Positions 63,601-64,000 of a stretch of DNA of 64,000 bases are shown here, one piece after another. Position 1 is the stretch's first letter. Each line of letters begins with the position of its first letter. Position numbers and translations under genes: made by a program. Under the pieces are notes generated by a model, which was given only the letters and a program-made list of their open reading frames with translations, was not told the DNA's origin and ran no database searches. Source of the DNA: Micromonospora sp. WMMA1363 (GTDB taxonomy: Bacteria > Actinomycetota > Actinomycetes > Mycobacteriales > Micromonosporaceae); contig NZ_JAUALB010000001.1 of assembly GCF_030345795.1 (NCBI RefSeq), forward strand, positions 434,001 through 498,000, given 5' to 3'.

Positions 63601-64000
63601 ATGGAGACCGACGCCCTCTTCACGCTCGCAGGCCCCGCCGCGCCCGTGGGTCCCGTCGGCGTGGACGGCTTCATTCCGGCCGGGGCGGATTCGCCGCTGG
63701 CCGTCCGGATGCGGCCGACCAGCCTCGACGAGCTGGTCGGTCAGGAACACCTCCTTGCGCCCGGTGCCCCGCTGCGCCAGCTCGTCTCCGGCGCCGCCCC
63801 GATGTCGATCGTTCTCTGGGGGCCACCGGGTAGCGGCAAGACGACCATCGCCCACCTCGTGGCCCGCGCCACCGATCGCCGCTTCGTCGCCATGTCGGCG
63901 CTGAACGCCGGGGTCAAGGACGTCCGTGCCGTCATCGAGACCGCCCGCCGGCAGCGCCGTGCCGGAGGTGCGCAGACGGTGCTCTTCATCGACGAGGTAC
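63601..64000 (+). CDS. rarA: Replication-associated recombination protein A, cut by window end
   Basis: First 133 codons visible. AAA+ ATPase of the RarA/MgsA/WRNIP1 family: [20 protein letters not shown], Walker [10 protein letters not shown] (about 74-82), [20 protein letters not shown] and Walker B start LFIDEV. Acts at stalled replication forks. aspS-rarA neighbourhood is normal in actinobacteria. Confidence 0.9.
   Translation, partial: METDALFTLAGPAAPVGPVGVDGFIPAGADSPLAVRMRPTSLDELVGQEHLLAPGAPLRQLVSGAAPMSIVLWGPPGSGKTTIAHLVARATDRRFVAMSALNAGVKDVRAVIETARRQRRAGGAQTVLFIDEV

Noticed and set aside
1..64000. CRISPR arrays, rRNA operons, integrase gene.
   Set aside because: None seen: no regularly spaced repeats, no rRNA sequence, and no recognisable tyrosine or serine recombinase.

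Overview
The window looks like chromosome of a high-GC actinomycete of the Micromonosporaceae type (Micromonospora or a close relative). The signs are GC-rich codon use, many GTG/TTG starts, DUF397 proteins paired with an XRE/DUF5753 regulator, and the gene run ruvC-ruvA-ruvB-yajC-secD-secF-apt-relA-(cyclophilins)-hisS-aspS-rarA. This taxonomic call is an inference from gene content; there is no rRNA gene in the window.

Region 1 (about 0.08-8.3 kb) holds a small RiPP locus of the ATP-grasp (graspetide) class on the minus strand: precursor tgmA, ATP-grasp ligase tgmB and a PIMT-like methyltransferase tgmC, closed by a strong hairpin. Four short overlapping minus-strand genes lie upstream, the last a DUF397 protein, and they were probably once continuous with tgmABC. 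A nested insertion now separates the two halves: an ISAs1-family element (10-bp target duplication) with an IS1634-family element inside its transposase gene (5-6 bp duplication). Divergently there is an XRE/DUF5753 regulator with its own DUF397 partner.

Region 2 (8.3-32.9 kb) is a siphophage-type prophage. Reading the minus strand from right to left, the late genes are HNH endonuclease, small terminase, large terminase, portal, prohead protease, HK97 capsid, connector, tail terminator, tail tube, gp10-like protein, tail chaperones G/GT with a canonical -1 slippery site, tape measure, tail tip, a jelly-roll-like protein, endolysin and holin. A short plus-strand block carries a sliding-clamp-like gene. 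The prophage is wrecked by five further insertions. Three identical 992-bp IS5-type copies (3-bp ANT duplications) sit in the tape-measure end, the tail tube and the tail terminator. Two identical 1686-bp IS1380-type copies sit in the large terminase, and the outer flanks of one do not match, which fits a rearrangement that removed the terminase ATPase N-terminus. Junctions of the duplicated insertions can be read to the base and the broken genes rejoin in frame. No integrase is seen.

Region 3 (33-64 kb) is housekeeping chromosome: GNAT, M48 protease plus LemA, dnaE, a class V aminotransferase, an SPFH protein, the Holliday junction genes ruvCAB (ruvA has a one-base frameshift), the Sec accessory genes yajC-secD-secF, apt and relA, two membrane-anchored cyclophilins, a metallo-beta-lactamase-fold hydrolase, hisS, a ferritin-like acyl-ACP desaturase behind a near-perfect 31-bp operator, an HxlR regulator, aspS, a RmlD-like reductase, an ArsR-type regulator with its own operator repeats followed by an MFS transporter, a decayed minus-strand gene, and the start of rarA. 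Two apparent single-base losses fall in G or C runs (ruvA and one phage gene), so sequence error must be kept in mind there.
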